This document shows positions 1-9,767 of a stretch of DNA of 64,000 nt, piece by piece; within the stretch, counting starts at the first letter, position 1; each line of letters opens with the position of its first letter. The notes under the pieces are model-generated. The model saw only the letters and a list, made by a program, of their open reading frames with translations. It ran no database searches and was not told the origin of the DNA. Source of the stretch: Rhizobium vallis (GTDB lineage Bacteria > Pseudomonadota > Alphaproteobacteria > Rhizobiales > Rhizobiaceae). The stretch lies in NCBI RefSeq assembly GCF_003985155.1, contig NZ_ML133688.1, positions 186,001-250,000 of the forward strand, written 5' to 3'. The position numbers and the translations under genes are program-made.

Positions 1-1479
1 GTATCGGGATCGGAAAATACGGTTCTACAGCCGATCGTCGAGGAATTCTGCAAGCAGAAGAACGCCACCTGCACTTTCAAATATGAAGGCACGCTCGATA
101 TCGGCCTGGCGCTGCAGAGCGACCAGGGCGTCGAGCAGGATGCGGTCTGGCCGGCCTCCGGTGTCTGGGTCGACATGTTCGACACCAGGCGCCGGGTCAA
201 GAGCCTGACCTCGATTGCCCAGACGCCGGTCGTATTGGGCGTGCGCAAGTCGAAGGCGCAGCAGCTCGGCTGGATCGGCAAAGACGTCTTCATGAAGGAC
301 ATCCTTGCCGCTGTCGAAAGCGGATCGCTGAAGTTCCTGATGACCTCGGCGACGCAATCCAACTCAGGTGCCAGCGCCTATCTCGCCATGCTGTCGAGCG
401 CACTCGGCAACAAGCCGGTGATCGAGCCGGGCGATCTCGACGACAAGGACGTCCAGGAGAGCGTCCGTTCGCTGCTTTCAGGGGTAGAGCGTTCCTCAGG
501 TTCTTCCGGCTGGCTTGCCGATCTCTATGTCGATTCCGCCGGCAAGGGTACGGTCTACGACGCGATGTGGAACTACGAAGCGGTGCTGAAGGAGACCAAC
601 GACAAGCTCGCCACCTTATCGCAGGAACCGCTTTACGCGATTTATCCGGCCGATGGCGTGGCCATGGCGGATTCACCGATCGGTTTCGTCGATCATGGCC
701 GCGGCGCCGAGGTTCAGACCTTCTTCAACGATCTGCTCGCCTACCTCAGGTCAGCGCCCGTGCAGCAGCGCATCGCTGATACCGGCCGGCGCATTCCGCT
801 GACGGGCGTTGCTGCAAAACCGGAACCCAACTGGAATTTCGATCCCACCCGGCTCGTCACCGCCATCCGCATGCCGGAGCCGGGCGTTATCCGCCAGGCG
901 CTCACCCTTTATCAGGCCGCGCTGCGCAAGCCGTCGCTGACCGCGCTCTGCCTCGATTTCTCCGGCTCGATGCAGGGTAATGGCGAAGACCAGCTGCAAC
1001 AGGCGATGCGCTTCCTGCTGACCCCAGACGAGGCGAGCAAGGTGCTGGTGCAATGGTCGCCCGCCGACCAGATCATCGTCATTCCCTTCGATGGCAGCGT
1101 GCGCAATACCTTCATGGCGAGCGGAAATCCGCTGGAGCAGGAAGGGTTGCTGAACGAGATTTCCCGGCAGAGGGCAAATGGCGGTACGAACATGTATGCC
1201 TGCGCCGAGCGCGCTTTGCAGCAGATCGCCAGAACCGACAGGCTCTCGACTTATTTGCCGGCGATCGTCATCATGACCGACGGCAAGTCCGACGATCAAA
1301 GCCAGGCGTTTATGCGCGAATGGAATGCGACCGAGCCGCATGTGCCGATCTTCGGCATCACGTTCGGCGATGCCGACAAGACTCAGCTCGACGCACTTGC
1401 AAAGCAGACATCGGCGCGCGTATTCGACGGCGGTTCGGATCTCGCTGCCGCCTTCCGCACCGCGCGCGGCTATAATTAG
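1..1479 (+). CDS. Substrate-binding-like / VWA domain fusion protein (5' partial)
   Basis: The reading frame is open from the first base, so the start lies outside the window; 492 residues are visible. The first roughly 300 residues resemble a periplasmic solute-binding fold (a GSENTVLQPIVEEFC-type opening, then alternating hydrophobic strands). From about residue 310 a von Willebrand factor A domain follows, with a MIDAS motif DFSGS near residue 319 and a later IVIMTDGKSDD segment that fits the metal-binding MTDG element. VWA domains bind protein partners through a divalent metal. The next gene starts 8 bases after the stop and encodes an XpaC-like protein; VWA proteins of this kind often sit with TelA/XpaC genes, so TelA may lie just upstream. 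A role in envelope stress or toxic-anion tolerance is inference only. Confidence 0.8.
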   Translation, partial: VSGSENTVLQPIVEEFCKQKNATCTFKYEGTLDIGLALQSDQGVEQDAVWPASGVWVDMFDTRRRVKSLTSIAQTPVVLGVRKSKAQQLGWIGKDVFMKDILAAVESGSLKFLMTSATQSNSGASAYLAMLSSALGNKPVIEPGDLDDKDVQESVRSLLSGVERSSGSSGWLADLYVDSAGKGTVYDAMWNYEAVLKETNDKLATLSQEPLYAIYPADGVAMADSPIGFVDHGRGAEVQTFFNDLLAYLRSAPVQQRIADTGRRIPLTGVAAKPEPNWNFDPTRLVTAIRMPEPGVIRQALTLYQAALRKPSLTALCLDFSGSMQGNGEDQLQQAMRFLLTPDEASKVLVQWSPADQIIVIPFDGSVRNTFMASGNPLEQEGLLNEISRQRANGGTNMYACAERALQQIARTDRLSTYLPAIVIMTDGKSDDQSQAFMREWNATEPHVPIFGITFGDADKTQLDALAKQTSARVFDGGSDLAAAFRTARGYN

Positions 1480-1486
1480 GACGGGC

Positions 1487-2104
1487 ATGCGTAACTGGCT
1501 CGGCAATGACGGCAACTGGATCGTGGCGGGACTAGCGGCGGCAATCACCGTGCCCCTGCTGAGCTTTGCCGGCGGCATGCCCTATTGGATCGCTGCCATC
1601 ATCGCCGTTCTGGTCTTTGCTGGTCTCGTTATTCTGCTGGCGCCGCGCCGCCTGTTCGAAGGCCTCGATGTCAGGAGCATCGGCAGCGGGCGTATCGCCT
1701 TTGCCCGGGATCTGCTGGAGGCCGCGGCTCCCTTTGCTGAGCGGCTTGAAGCCGCCGCCGACACAATAAGCGATCGTCAGACCGCAACCGCCGTCCGCCA
1801 CCTTGCCGAAATCGCTGCCGATGTCTTTCGCAAGGTCGAGGCCAAGCCCGAAAGCGCCAATGCGGTGCGGCGGTTCCTCTCCTATTATCTGCCGCGTGCA
1901 GCGGAGGTGGCGGAAGGTTTCGCCGTGATCGAGGCCAAGCGTGCTCCCGACCCCAAGCAGTTGGAGGATGTCCGCGCTGTCCTTGTGAAGCTCGAAGACG
2001 CCTTCGTCCACTATGCCGATAGCCTGGTCGACGAGGCGCTTGGCACGCTCGACACCGATCTGCGCCTCATTCAGGCATCGCTCAAAGAGGATATCGGACG
2101 CTGA
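1487..2104 (+). CDS. XpaC-like (5-bromo-4-chloroindolyl phosphate hydrolysis family) membrane protein
   Basis: A 205-residue protein. I chose the ATG at 1487 because it follows the VWA gene's stop by 8 bases; the open frame upstream lies inside that gene. Two hydrophobic segments near residues 11-30 and 32-50 form an N-terminal membrane hairpin. The rest is a long, charged, alpha-helical cytoplasmic domain rich in Ala, Glu and Arg. This layout matches the XpaC family, whose members are commonly found beside TelA; their biochemical role is not settled despite the family name. The stop overlaps the next ATG by one base, so the three genes are probably translated as a unit. Confidence 0.6.
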   Translation: MRNWLGNDGNWIVAGLAAAITVPLLSFAGGMPYWIAAIIAVLVFAGLVILLAPRRLFEGLDVRSIGSGRIAFARDLLEAAAPFAERLEAAADTISDRQTATAVRHLAEIAADVFRKVEAKPESANAVRRFLSYYLPRAAEVAEGFAVIEAKRAPDPKQLEDVRAVLVKLEDAFVHYADSLVDEALGTLDTDLRLIQASLKEDIGR

Positions 2105-3210
2105 TGGCCCTTTCTCGTCGCGCCTTTGGAGTGGGATTGCTCGGAGCCGGCGTTGCCGGCACGGGCGGTTATTTCGCCGTCCGGGACCGGCCGGAATTGC
2201 AGGGCCTGCTCGGCAGCCGCACGACACTGTTCGGTTTCGTCGGCGGGGAGAAGGAAGCCTTCCTGGCCGACCCGGATGTCATCAGGGCGCTCAGCGGATA
2301 CGGGTTGACGGTGGATAGCCGCGTGGCCGGCTCAGTGGAGATGGTGCGCGAACAGGCGCTGCTGTCGCAGCATCCACAATTCCTCTGGCCGTCCTCCTCG
2401 ATCATGGTCGATATCGCCAGGCAGAATGGCCTCGGCATCCGTAACGACCGCGTCGTGCTGAACACGCCAATCGTCGTCTATTCCTGGCAGCCCGTCGTCG
2501 ACGGACTGATCAAGGCGGGATTGGTGACGGTGACGAACGAAGGGCATCACCAGCTCGACCTCAAGGCGCTGCTGGATGCCATCCTTGCCAGCGCCGACTG
2601 GTCGAAGCTCGGCGTCAATTCGCTCTACGGCCGCGCCCGCATCGTCTCGACCGATCCGAACCGCTCCAATTCCGGCTTCATGTTCGCAGGCCTTGTGCTC
2701 AGTCTTTTCAGCGGCAATGTCGCGACATCAGCCGATCTTGCCACGTTCGGAAGCAAGGTGCAGGCGATCTTCCGCAACATGGGATTCAAGTCGCCCTCGT
2801 CCGGCAAGCTTTTCGACCAGTATCTGGCTGGCGGTCTCGGCGGCGAGCCGATGATCGTCGGCTATGAGAATCAGCTGGTCGAATGGATCCTCGCCGATCC
2901 CACGCGCTGGGACCGCATCAAGGCAAGCGCCGGCGCAAAGCCGGTGGTGCTCTATCCGCGCCCGACCGTCTATTCCGCGCATCCGCTGATCGTCGTCGAC
3001 GAGACCGCCAATCGGTTGATCGAGGCGCTGGTGAGCCCGCGGCTGCAGGAGCTCGCCTGGACGAGACATGGGTTTCGTGGTCCGCTCGGGACCGCCACCG
3101 GAAATACAGACGGCGCCGTATCGGGCCTGCTGCCCGCCGAGGTCGACGCCATCCTACCGATGCCCGATGCCGGCGTCATGCTGTCGTTGCTGCCGACATT
3201 GGCAAGCTGA
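2104..3210 (+). CDS. Exported substrate-binding-like protein
   Basis: A 368-residue protein starting within the stop codon of the XpaC-like gene (TGATG overlap). The N-terminus reads MALSRRAFGVGLLGAG, a basic SRRAF stretch followed by a Gly/Ala-rich hydrophobic core, which resembles a Tat-type export signal. The remainder looks like an extracellular solute-binding fold, with a short motif GGEKEAFLADPDV after the signal and VDETANRLIEAL near the end. No permease or ATPase gene is adjacent, so classical ABC uptake is not supported here. With the VWA fusion it gives two binding-protein-like modules in one operon. The ligand is unknown. Confidence 0.6.
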   Translation: MALSRRAFGVGLLGAGVAGTGGYFAVRDRPELQGLLGSRTTLFGFVGGEKEAFLADPDVIRALSGYGLTVDSRVAGSVEMVREQALLSQHPQFLWPSSSIMVDIARQNGLGIRNDRVVLNTPIVVYSWQPVVDGLIKAGLVTVTNEGHHQLDLKALLDAILASADWSKLGVNSLYGRARIVSTDPNRSNSGFMFAGLVLSLFSGNVATSADLATFGSKVQAIFRNMGFKSPSSGKLFDQYLAGGLGGEPMIVGYENQLVEWILADPTRWDRIKASAGAKPVVLYPRPTVYSAHPLIVVDETANRLIEALVSPRLQELAWTRHGFRGPLGTATGNTDGAVSGLLPAEVDAILPMPDAGVMLSLLPTLAS

Positions 3211-3275
3211 GCCGCATCCCCTGGAAGCGGACAGTCACTGCCTCGGTCGAATAAAGCCGATTTTTCGGCAAGAGC

Positions 3276-3305
3276 CTTGCTTTTGCGTCAAATCGAATGT
3301 ATGGG
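3276..3305 (+). promoter_or_regulatory. Possible rpsB promoter
   Basis: CTTGCT at 3276-3281 and TATGGG at 3300-3305 are separated by 18 bases, a loose match to the alphaproteobacterial housekeeping promoter. It lies about 127 bases ahead of the rpsB ATG, leaving room for a structured leader. A small GCCGA/TCGGC hairpin at 3256-3269 sits just upstream. The match is weak. Confidence 0.3.
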
Positions 3306-3431
3306 CACCGGCATTCCACACGTAAGGCATGGGATCGTCCGGGAGAAATCCGGGCTGTTCCGCCCGGTGGCATTCTCGAAGAGGGTGCTGTTCGCCTTGC
3401 GGAGGTTCAACCGGAAAAGGAGTAACAAGGC

Positions 3432-4199
3432 ATGGCATTGCCTGATTTTTCTATGCGCCAGCTTCTCGAGGCAGGTGTTCACTTCGGCCACCAGACTCAT
3501 CGCTGGAACCCGAAGATGAAGCCGTACATCTTCGGCGATCGTAACAACATTCACATCATCGACCTGGCTCAGACCGTTCCGATGCTGTCGCGCGCCCTTC
3601 AGGTCGTCAGCGACACCGTTGCCCGCGGCGGCCGCGTTCTCTTCGTCGGCACCAAGCGCCAGGCGTCCGAGATCATCGCCGATAGCGCCAAGCGCTCGGC
3701 CCAGTACTACGTCAACTCGCGCTGGCTCGGCGGCATGATGACGAACTGGAAGACGATCTCCAACTCGATCCAGCGCCTGCGCAAGCTCGACGAAATCCTC
3801 GGCGGCGAAGCCCAGGGCTTCACCAAGAAGGAACGTCTGAACCTTGAGCGCGAGCGTGAAAAGCTCGACAAGGCTCTCGGCGGTATCCGCGATATGGGCG
3901 GCACTCCGGACCTGATGTTCATCATCGACACCAACAAGGAAAAGATCGCGATCGACGAAGCCAAGCGCCTCGGCATTCCGGTCGTCGCCATCATCGATTC
4001 GAACTGCGATCCTGACCTGATCGACTATCCGATCCCGGGCAACGACGACGCATCGCGCGCCATCGCTCTTTATTGCGAGCTGATCTCCCGTGCTGCCATC
4101 GACGGCATTGCACGTCAGCAGAGCTCTTCCGGCCGCGATCTCGGCGCATCCTCCGAAGTTCCGGTCGAGCCGGCTCTCGAGGAAGCAGCCGAAGGCTGA
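3432..4199 (+). CDS. rpsB: 30S ribosomal protein S2
   Basis: A 255-residue protein with the typical S2 start ([20 protein letters not shown]) and the conserved segments [26 protein letters not shown] and PIPGNDDA. S2 binds the small subunit between head and body and is needed for translation initiation. The ATG at 3432 has a good ribosome binding site (AAAAGGAG) 8 bases ahead. It opens the rpsB-tsf-pyrH-frr order that is conserved across bacteria. Length is usual for alphaproteobacteria, including the acidic C-terminal tail. Confidence 0.98.
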   Translation: MALPDFSMRQLLEAGVHFGHQTHRWNPKMKPYIFGDRNNIHIIDLAQTVPMLSRALQVVSDTVARGGRVLFVGTKRQASEIIADSAKRSAQYYVNSRWLGGMMTNWKTISNSIQRLRKLDEILGGEAQGFTKKERLNLEREREKLDKALGGIRDMGGTPDLMFIIDTNKEKIAIDEAKRLGIPVVAIIDSNCDPDLIDYPIPGNDDASRAIALYCELISRAAIDGIARQQSSSGRDLGASSEVPVEPALEEAAEG

Positions 4200-4207
4200 T
4201 GAAAGCG

Positions 4208-4318
4208 GGCGGACCGAAAAATCCGCCAAAGCTTGCAGAGACTGGGCAAGGCCGCTCGCGACTCATCGAAGTTCGGCGGCCTTGCCTGTTTCAGGGCGAA
4301 GGCACAGGGCGCTTCGCC
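4208..4318 (+). promoter_or_regulatory. Two hairpins in the rpsB-tsf gap
   Basis: GGCGGA/TCCGCC (4208-4213 with 4222-4227, 8-base loop) and GGCGAAG/CTTCGCC (4295-4301 with 4312-4318, 10-base loop) can form in the 239-base gap. Neither is followed by a T run, so they look more like attenuating or mRNA-stabilising structures than full terminators. Confidence 0.3.
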
Positions 4319-4438
4319 AGATAAATTCGGTATGGCGCGTCTTCATCACGCTGTCATACATACAGGTACATTTCGTGCGTCAATCCGGTGCCGCGCCGCG
4401 CTTTGCGGCCCACCGTATGAACCGACAAGAGGAAGCTA

Positions 4439-5365
4439 ATGAGCGAGATTACGGCTGCAATGGTGAAGGAACTGCGCGAGAAGACCGGCGCAGGCATGAT
4501 GGACTGCAAGAAGGCTCTTGCTGAAACCAATGGCGACATGGAAGCGGCGATCGACTGGCTGCGTGCCAAGGGCATCGCCAAGGCCGACAAGAAGTCCGGC
4601 CGCACCGCTGCCGAAGGCCTGATCGCCGTTGCGAGCGCAGGCACCAAGGCCGTCGTCGTCGAAGTCAACTCCGAAACCGACTTCGTCGCCCGTAACGATG
4701 CCTTCCAGGACCTCGTCCGCGGCATCGCCAAGGTCGCCGTCTCCACAGACGGTACCGTCGACGCCGTTGCGGCTGCGACCTACCCGGCATCCGGCAAGTC
4801 CGTTTCCGACACGATCAAGGACGCGGTCGCAACGATCGGCGAAAACATGAACCTGCGCCGTTCGGCCGCGCTCTCCGTCGAGGACGGCGTCGTCGCCACC
4901 TATATCCACAATGCCGTTTCCGACGGCCTCGGCAAACTCGGCGTTCTCGTTGCGCTGAAGTCGACCGGCGACAAGGAAGCCCTAAACGCGATCGGCCGCC
5001 AGGTTGCCATGCACATCGCTGCGACCGCGCCGCTGGCGATCCGCCCCGAGGAAGTCGATGCCGCCGTCGCCGAGCGCGAGCGCAACGTCTTCATCGAGCA
5101 GTCGCGCGCTTCCGGCAAGCCCGACAACATCATCGAGAAGATGGTCGAAGGCCGCATGCGCAAGTTCTTCGAGGAAGTCGCACTTCTCTCGCAGGCTTTC
5201 GTCATCAATCCGGATCTGACCGTCGCAGCTGCCATCAAGGAAGCTGAAAAGGCTGTTGGCGCACCGATCGAAGTTGCCGGCATGGCCCGTCTTCTGCTCG
5301 GCGAAGGCGTCGAGAAGGAAGAGACCGATTTCGCAGCCGAAGTCGCGGCCGCCGTCAAGGGTTGA
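4439..5365 (+). CDS. tsf: Elongation factor Ts
   Basis: A 308-residue protein. EF-Ts is the nucleotide exchange factor that releases GDP from EF-Tu. The N-terminal UBA-like domain is plain ([19 protein letters not shown]), followed by the core signature with [10 protein letters not shown] near residue 78 and the second subdomain with [10 protein letters not shown]. The ATG at 4439 is preceded by GAGGAAG at a good distance. It is separated from rpsB by 239 bases and from pyrH by 96 bases containing a strong hairpin. Confidence 0.98.
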   Translation: MSEITAAMVKELREKTGAGMMDCKKALAETNGDMEAAIDWLRAKGIAKADKKSGRTAAEGLIAVASAGTKAVVVEVNSETDFVARNDAFQDLVRGIAKVAVSTDGTVDAVAAATYPASGKSVSDTIKDAVATIGENMNLRRSAALSVEDGVVATYIHNAVSDGLGKLGVLVALKSTGDKEALNAIGRQVAMHIAATAPLAIRPEEVDAAVAERERNVFIEQSRASGKPDNIIEKMVEGRMRKFFEEVALLSQAFVINPDLTVAAAIKEAEKAVGAPIEVAGMARLLLGEGVEKEETDFAAEVAAAVKG

Positions 5366-5391
5366 TCTTCCAGCCATAATTGGGAAAACAA

Positions 5392-5423
5392 GAAGGGCAT
5401 CGCGTGACAACGCGGTGCCCTTC
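5392..5423 (+). terminator. Strong hairpin between tsf and pyrH
   Basis: A 13-base stem (5392-5404 with 5411-5423, one T-G wobble) closes a 6-base loop. There is no T tract after it, so full rho-independent termination is doubtful. It more likely attenuates read-through from tsf into pyrH or protects the upstream mRNA 3' end. Confidence 0.45.
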
Positions 5424-5461
5424 GTGTATCGGGCATTCACGGCAATTTACGAGGAGCCAAG

Positions 5462-6184
5462 ATGTCTTTAGAGCCTGTCTATAAACGCGTTCTACTCAAG
5501 GCCTCCGGCGAAGCGCTCATGGGTAGCCAGGGTTTCGGGATCGATGTCGCGGTGGCGGACCGCATTGCATCTGACATCGCCGAAGCACGGCATATGGGTG
5601 TGGAAGTCGGCGTCGTCGTCGGCGGCGGCAACATTTTCCGCGGTGTCGCGGTGGCGTCCAAGGGCGGCGATCGGGTCACCGGCGACCATATGGGCATGCT
5701 CGGCACGATCATCAACGCGCTGGCGCTGGCAACTTCGCTGCGTAAGCTGAACATCGACACGGTGGTGCTTTCGGCGATTTCCATGCCGGAAATCTGCGAG
5801 AGCTTCTCGCAGCGCGCAACGCTCTATCATCTGTCGCTGGGACGCGTGGTGATCTTTGCCGGCGGCACCGGCAATCCCTTCTTCACCACCGATTCCGCCG
5901 CAGCGCTACGCGCTGCCGAAATGGGCGCGCAGGCGATCTTCAAGGGTACGCAGGTGGATGGCATCTATACGGCCGACCCGAAGAAATATCCCGATGCGAC
6001 CCGCCTCGACCGCCTGACGCACCAAGAAGTGCTGGACAGGGGGCTTGCGGTGATGGACGTTGCCGCGGTGGCTCTCGCCAGAGAAAATTCCATTCCGATC
6101 ATCGTCTTCTCGATCCACGAGAAAGGCGGTTTTGCTGAAATCTTGACGGGTGGTGGCCTCAAGACCATCGTCTCCGACAACTGA
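5462..6184 (+). CDS. pyrH: UMP kinase
   Basis: A 240-residue amino-acid-kinase-fold enzyme that phosphorylates UMP to UDP in pyrimidine nucleotide synthesis. Visible signatures are [10 protein letters not shown] near the start, [11 protein letters not shown] near residue 55, GDHMGMLGT, and [15 protein letters not shown] near residue 138. The ATG at 5462 has GAGGAG ahead of it. The bacterial enzyme is hexameric and typically GTP-activated and UTP-inhibited (family knowledge). It lies between tsf and frr as in most bacteria. Confidence 0.97.
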   Translation: MSLEPVYKRVLLKASGEALMGSQGFGIDVAVADRIASDIAEARHMGVEVGVVVGGGNIFRGVAVASKGGDRVTGDHMGMLGTIINALALATSLRKLNIDTVVLSAISMPEICESFSQRATLYHLSLGRVVIFAGGTGNPFFTTDSAAALRAAEMGAQAIFKGTQVDGIYTADPKKYPDATRLDRLTHQEVLDRGLAVMDVAAVALARENSIPIIVFSIHEKGGFAEILTGGGLKTIVSDN

Positions 6185-6189
6185 TATAA

Positions 6190-6213
6190 GCTGCGCCACG
6201 TTTTCGGCGCAGC
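6190..6213 (+). promoter_or_regulatory. Hairpin in the pyrH-frr gap
   Basis: GCTGCGCC (6190-6197) pairs perfectly with GGCGCAGC (6206-6213) over an 8-base loop that contains TTTT. It starts just after the pyrH stop and ends 23 bases before the frr ATG. No T run follows, so it may set mRNA stability or relative expression. Confidence 0.4.
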
Positions 6214-6236
6214 CCTCGCTAGACGGGAGCATCGAC

Positions 6237-6797
6237 ATGAGTGAAGGTATCGACATCAAGGAACTGAAGCGCCGCATGGATGGCGCGGTTTCCTCTTTCA
6301 AGAGCGACATCGCATCGCTGCGCACCGGCCGTGCTTCGGCCAATATCCTGGATCCAGTGACGATCGAGGCCTATGGTTCGCGCATGCCGCTGAACCAGGT
6401 CGCCAACATCACCGTGCCCGAGCCGCGCATGCTGACGGTTTCCGTCTGGGACAAGTCGATGGTCAGCGCCGTCGATCGCGGCATCCGCGAATCCAACCTC
6501 GGCCTCAACCCGATCGTCGACGGCCAGAACCTGCGCATTCCGCTGCCGGAACTGAACGAGGAGCGCCGCAAGTCGCTCGTCAAGGTGGCTCACGATTATG
6601 CCGAAAAGAGCAAAGTGGCGATTCGCCACGTCCGCCGTGACGGCATGGACGGCCTCAAGAAGGCCGAAAAGGATGGCGTGATCGGCCAGGACGAGGGCAG
6701 GGCGCAGTCGGAACGCGTACAGAAGATGACGGACGAGACGATTTCCGAGATCGACCGCTTGCTTGCCGAGAAGGAAAAGGAAATCATGCAGGTCTAA
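6237..6797 (+). CDS. frr: Ribosome recycling factor
   Basis: A 186-residue protein, the usual RRF length. With EF-G it splits post-termination ribosomes. I chose the ATG at 6237 ([18 protein letters not shown]) because GACGGGAG lies ahead and the frame further upstream runs into pyrH. Domain I helices and the central domain with [14 protein letters not shown] and [16 protein letters not shown] are clear, as is the C-terminal helix ending EKEKEIMQV. It is 38 bases ahead of uppS and probably co-transcribed. Confidence 0.97.
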   Translation: MSEGIDIKELKRRMDGAVSSFKSDIASLRTGRASANILDPVTIEAYGSRMPLNQVANITVPEPRMLTVSVWDKSMVSAVDRGIRESNLGLNPIVDGQNLRIPLPELNEERRKSLVKVAHDYAEKSKVAIRHVRRDGMDGLKKAEKDGVIGQDEGRAQSERVQKMTDETISEIDRLLAEKEKEIMQV

Positions 6798-6834
6798 GGG
6801 ATCTGTGCCTTTGCCTGGAAAGACCGGACGGGAA

Positions 6835-7578
6835 ATGTCGGAATCTGTATTTGTGACTGTGCCAGAGCACGTTGCCATCATCATGGACGGCAACGGCCGT
6901 TGGGCCAAGCAGCGCGGCCTGCCGCGCACGATGGGCCATCGCAAGGGTGTCGAGACGGTGCGCGAGACCGTGCGCGCCGCCGGCGCCGTGGGCATCAAAT
7001 ATCTGACGCTCTTTGCCTTCTCCTCGGAAAACTGGCGCCGGCCCGAAGCCGAGGTCTCCGATCTGCTCGGCCTGCTCAAGGCTTTCATTCGCCGCGACCT
7101 CGCCGAGCTTCATCGCCAGAACGTGCGGATCAAGGTGATCGGCGACCGCCACGGCCTGCGAAGCGACATTCTTAACCTGCTGCTCGAAGCCGAGGAAACG
7201 ACCAAGGAGAATACGGCGCTGACGCTCGTCATCGCCTTCAACTATGGCTCTCGCGACGAGATTTCGCGCGCTGTCGTCAGCCTGGCGAGGGATGTGGAGG
7301 TCGGCCGCTTGAGGGCGCAGGACATTACGCCCGCGCTGATCAATGCTCGGCTCGATACGGCCGGTATTCCCGATCCGGATCTTATCATCCGCACCAGCGG
7401 CGAGGAGCGGCTTTCCAACTTCCTTCTCTGGCAGGCCGCCTATTCGGAATTCGTCTTTCTTCCGGAATATTGGCCGGATTTCAGCCCCGAGATCTTCCGC
7501 TCGGCGCTGGAAAAATTTGCCTCCCGCGACCGGCGCTTCGGCGGCCTGTCGTCGCAAGCAGCTGCGGTCGGCACCTGA
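6835..7578 (+). CDS. uppS: Isoprenyl transferase (undecaprenyl diphosphate synthase)
   Basis: A 247-residue cis-prenyltransferase that extends farnesyl diphosphate with isopentenyl diphosphate to make the C55 lipid carrier for peptidoglycan and O-antigen. Signatures: [19 protein letters not shown] with the catalytic Asp near residue 20, [15 protein letters not shown], and the C-terminal [16 protein letters not shown]. The ATG at 6835 matches the family N-terminus; an in-frame ATG at 6763 overlaps frr and is unlikely. The stop overlaps the cdsA ATG by one base. Confidence 0.96.
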   Translation: MSESVFVTVPEHVAIIMDGNGRWAKQRGLPRTMGHRKGVETVRETVRAAGAVGIKYLTLFAFSSENWRRPEAEVSDLLGLLKAFIRRDLAELHRQNVRIKVIGDRHGLRSDILNLLLEAEETTKENTALTLVIAFNYGSRDEISRAVVSLARDVEVGRLRAQDITPALINARLDTAGIPDPDLIIRTSGEERLSNFLLWQAAYSEFVFLPEYWPDFSPEIFRSALEKFASRDRRFGGLSSQAAAVGT

Positions 7579-8408
7579 TGCAGCGGGAACTGAAGCTCCG
7601 CATCGTTTCAGGAGTAATTCTTGCTGCCGTCGTTCTTGCAGCCACCTGGTACGGCGGCCTTGCCTTCCGTGTCCTGGCGGCCGTAATCGGCCTGCTGATC
7701 TACTATGAATGGTCCGGGATTACCGGTATCGCGCGTGACTGGGTTGCCAATGTCGTCGGCTGGATCGGCGAGGCGGCGATTGCTTTTCTCGTGCTGGTCG
7801 GAAATTTCGAATTTGCCGCCGGCATGCTGGTCGGCGTCACCGCCGTCGGCATCGCCCTGATCATCCTGCATGGCACGAGCCGCTGGTTTCCGGCAGGCCT
7901 GTTTTATGCTGGGGTCACCGGCCTGGCGCTTGCCGCAATCAGAAGCGATGATCGGCCCGGCCTATACGCCATGCTCTTCGTCTTCGCCGTCGTCTGGGCA
8001 ACCGATATCCTTGCCTATTTCGTCGGCCGGGCGCTTGGCGGGCCGAAGCTCGCCCCTTCGATTTCACCCGGGAAGACATGGTCGGGCGCCATCGGCGGCG
8101 CCGTTTCGGCGGTCGCAGCCGGCGTCGTTCTCGTGCATTTTCTCCTTCCCGGCGCTGAAATCATCGCCGCCTGCGTGGCGCTTGTTCTGTCGGTTTGCAG
8201 CCAGTCGGGCGATCTTTTCGAATCGTTCATCAAGCGAAAATTCGGGGTCAAGGATTCAAGCCGTCTCATTCCGGGGCATGGCGGCGTCATGGACCGGGTC
8301 GATGGACTGATTTTCGCCTGTTTTTCGGCGTTCTTGCTTGCTGGGCTTTTTTCCCTGATAAAGGGAAACGCAATGACGTCGCTTGGTGCGGCGTTGTTCG
8401 GGCTTTGA
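7578..8408 (+). CDS. cdsA: Phosphatidate cytidylyltransferase
   Basis: A 276-residue inner-membrane enzyme that makes CDP-diacylglycerol from phosphatidate and CTP, the branch point to all phospholipids. About eight hydrophobic segments are visible. The CDS signature sits near the C-terminus: SFIKRKFGVKDSS followed by IPGHGGVMDRVDG. The ATG at 7578 overlaps the uppS stop by one base; the upstream in-frame ATG lies inside uppS. In many bacteria dxr follows here, but rseP comes next with only 29 bases between. Confidence 0.96.
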   Translation: MQRELKLRIVSGVILAAVVLAATWYGGLAFRVLAAVIGLLIYYEWSGITGIARDWVANVVGWIGEAAIAFLVLVGNFEFAAGMLVGVTAVGIALIILHGTSRWFPAGLFYAGVTGLALAAIRSDDRPGLYAMLFVFAVVWATDILAYFVGRALGGPKLAPSISPGKTWSGAIGGAVSAVAAGVVLVHFLLPGAEIIAACVALVLSVCSQSGDLFESFIKRKFGVKDSSRLIPGHGGVMDRVDGLIFACFSAFLLAGLFSLIKGNAMTSLGAALFGL

Positions 8409-8437
8409 TGACGCTGCAGCCCTGACGGAAGGAACAC

Positions 8438-9571
8438 ATGGAAGCGGTGACCGGCATATTCGGATTCTTGACGGGCTATATCGTTCCCTTCGTCCTCGTG
8501 CTCTCGCTGCTCGTCTTCGTGCACGAGATGGGCCACTATCTCGTCGGGCGCTGGAGCGGTATCCGCATCCTCGCCTTTTCGGTCGGCTTCGGTCCTGAAA
8601 TATTCGGCTTCACCGACCGCCATGGAACACGCTGGAAGATTTCGGTAATTCCGCTCGGCGGCTACGTCCGGTTCTTCGGCGACGAGGATGCCTCGAGCAA
8701 ACCCGATGCCGACAAGCTCGCAGCCATGTCCGAGGAGGACAGGGCGCGCTCCTTTGCCGGCGCAAAGCTGTGGAAACGTGCGGCAACCGTCGCGGCCGGC
8801 CCGATCGCCAATTTCCTGCTGGCGATCGCCATCTTCACCATTCTTTTCGCGGTCTATGGCCGCACGGTCGCCGATCCCGTCGTGGCCGAGGTCAAGCCGG
8901 ATAGCGCCGCGTCCGCCGCTGGCATCCTTCCCGGCGATCTGCTGGTCGCCATCGACGGCGGCAAGGTCGAGACTTTCGACGACGTGCGCCGCTACGTCAG
9001 CATCCGCCCGAACCAGAAGATCGTCGTGACGATCGAGCGCGGCGGTCAGAAGCTCGATCTGCCGATGGTGCCGCAACGCACCGACATGACTGATCAGTTC
9101 GGCAACAAGATCGAGGTGGGCCTGATTGGGATCGTCACCAATCAGGAGGTCGGCCACTTCCGTCTGCAGACCTATACGCCGCTTCAGGCGCTGCGCGAGG
9201 GTGTGATCCAGACCCGGGATATTGTCACCGGCACCTTCAAATATATCGGCAACCTCCTCACTGGATCGATGCGGGCCGATCAATTGGGCGGACCGATCCG
9301 CGTGGCGCAAGCTTCGGGCCAGATGGCTACGCTTGGTATAGGTGCAGTGCTGCAGCTTGCTGCGGTGCTTTCGGTTTCGATAGGATTGCTTAACCTGATG
9401 CCGGTTCCGGTACTTGATGGCGGCCACCTGATGTTCTATGCGGTGGAAGCCGTGAGGGGGAAACCGCTGGGCTCCACGGCCCAGGAAATTGCATTTCGCA
9501 TCGGCCTGGCCATGGTACTTACATTGATGGTTTTTGCGACCTGGAACGATATTAGCGCGCTGATAGGATGA
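8438..9571 (+). CDS. rseP: Site-2 (M50) zinc metalloprotease RseP
   Basis: A 377-residue intramembrane protease. The HEMGH zinc motif lies near residue 29 in the first membrane segment, and the second metal-binding element LDGGH near residue 328 in a C-terminal membrane segment. Between them is a PDZ domain (VAEVKPDSAASAAGILPGDLLV, about residues 150-220), a single copy as in many alphaproteobacteria rather than the two of E. coli. In E. coli the enzyme cuts the anti-sigma factor RseA and clears signal peptides. It sits directly before bamA, which fits a role in envelope quality control. Confidence 0.95.
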   Translation: MEAVTGIFGFLTGYIVPFVLVLSLLVFVHEMGHYLVGRWSGIRILAFSVGFGPEIFGFTDRHGTRWKISVIPLGGYVRFFGDEDASSKPDADKLAAMSEEDRARSFAGAKLWKRAATVAAGPIANFLLAIAIFTILFAVYGRTVADPVVAEVKPDSAASAAGILPGDLLVAIDGGKVETFDDVRRYVSIRPNQKIVVTIERGGQKLDLPMVPQRTDMTDQFGNKIEVGLIGIVTNQEVGHFRLQTYTPLQALREGVIQTRDIVTGTFKYIGNLLTGSMRADQLGGPIRVAQASGQMATLGIGAVLQLAAVLSVSIGLLNLMPVPVLDGGHLMFYAVEAVRGKPLGSTAQEIAFRIGLAMVLTLMVFATWNDISALIG

Positions 9572-9767
9572 ACGCGCAAGGTGAGGTAATTACTATTTAT
9601 TTACGATGTTTCAAGGCTGTAGTGGCGAATGGGTCACGCTTGGAAATGAAGTAAACAGAAATTAACGACCTCCCTTGCTTGTATGTCAAAAGCGGGTAAA
9701 ACGACACACGTGACCGGAATCGGGTTCTCCCGGGGACGGGGACGAGGGAAAAAAGGTAATAGGTGAA

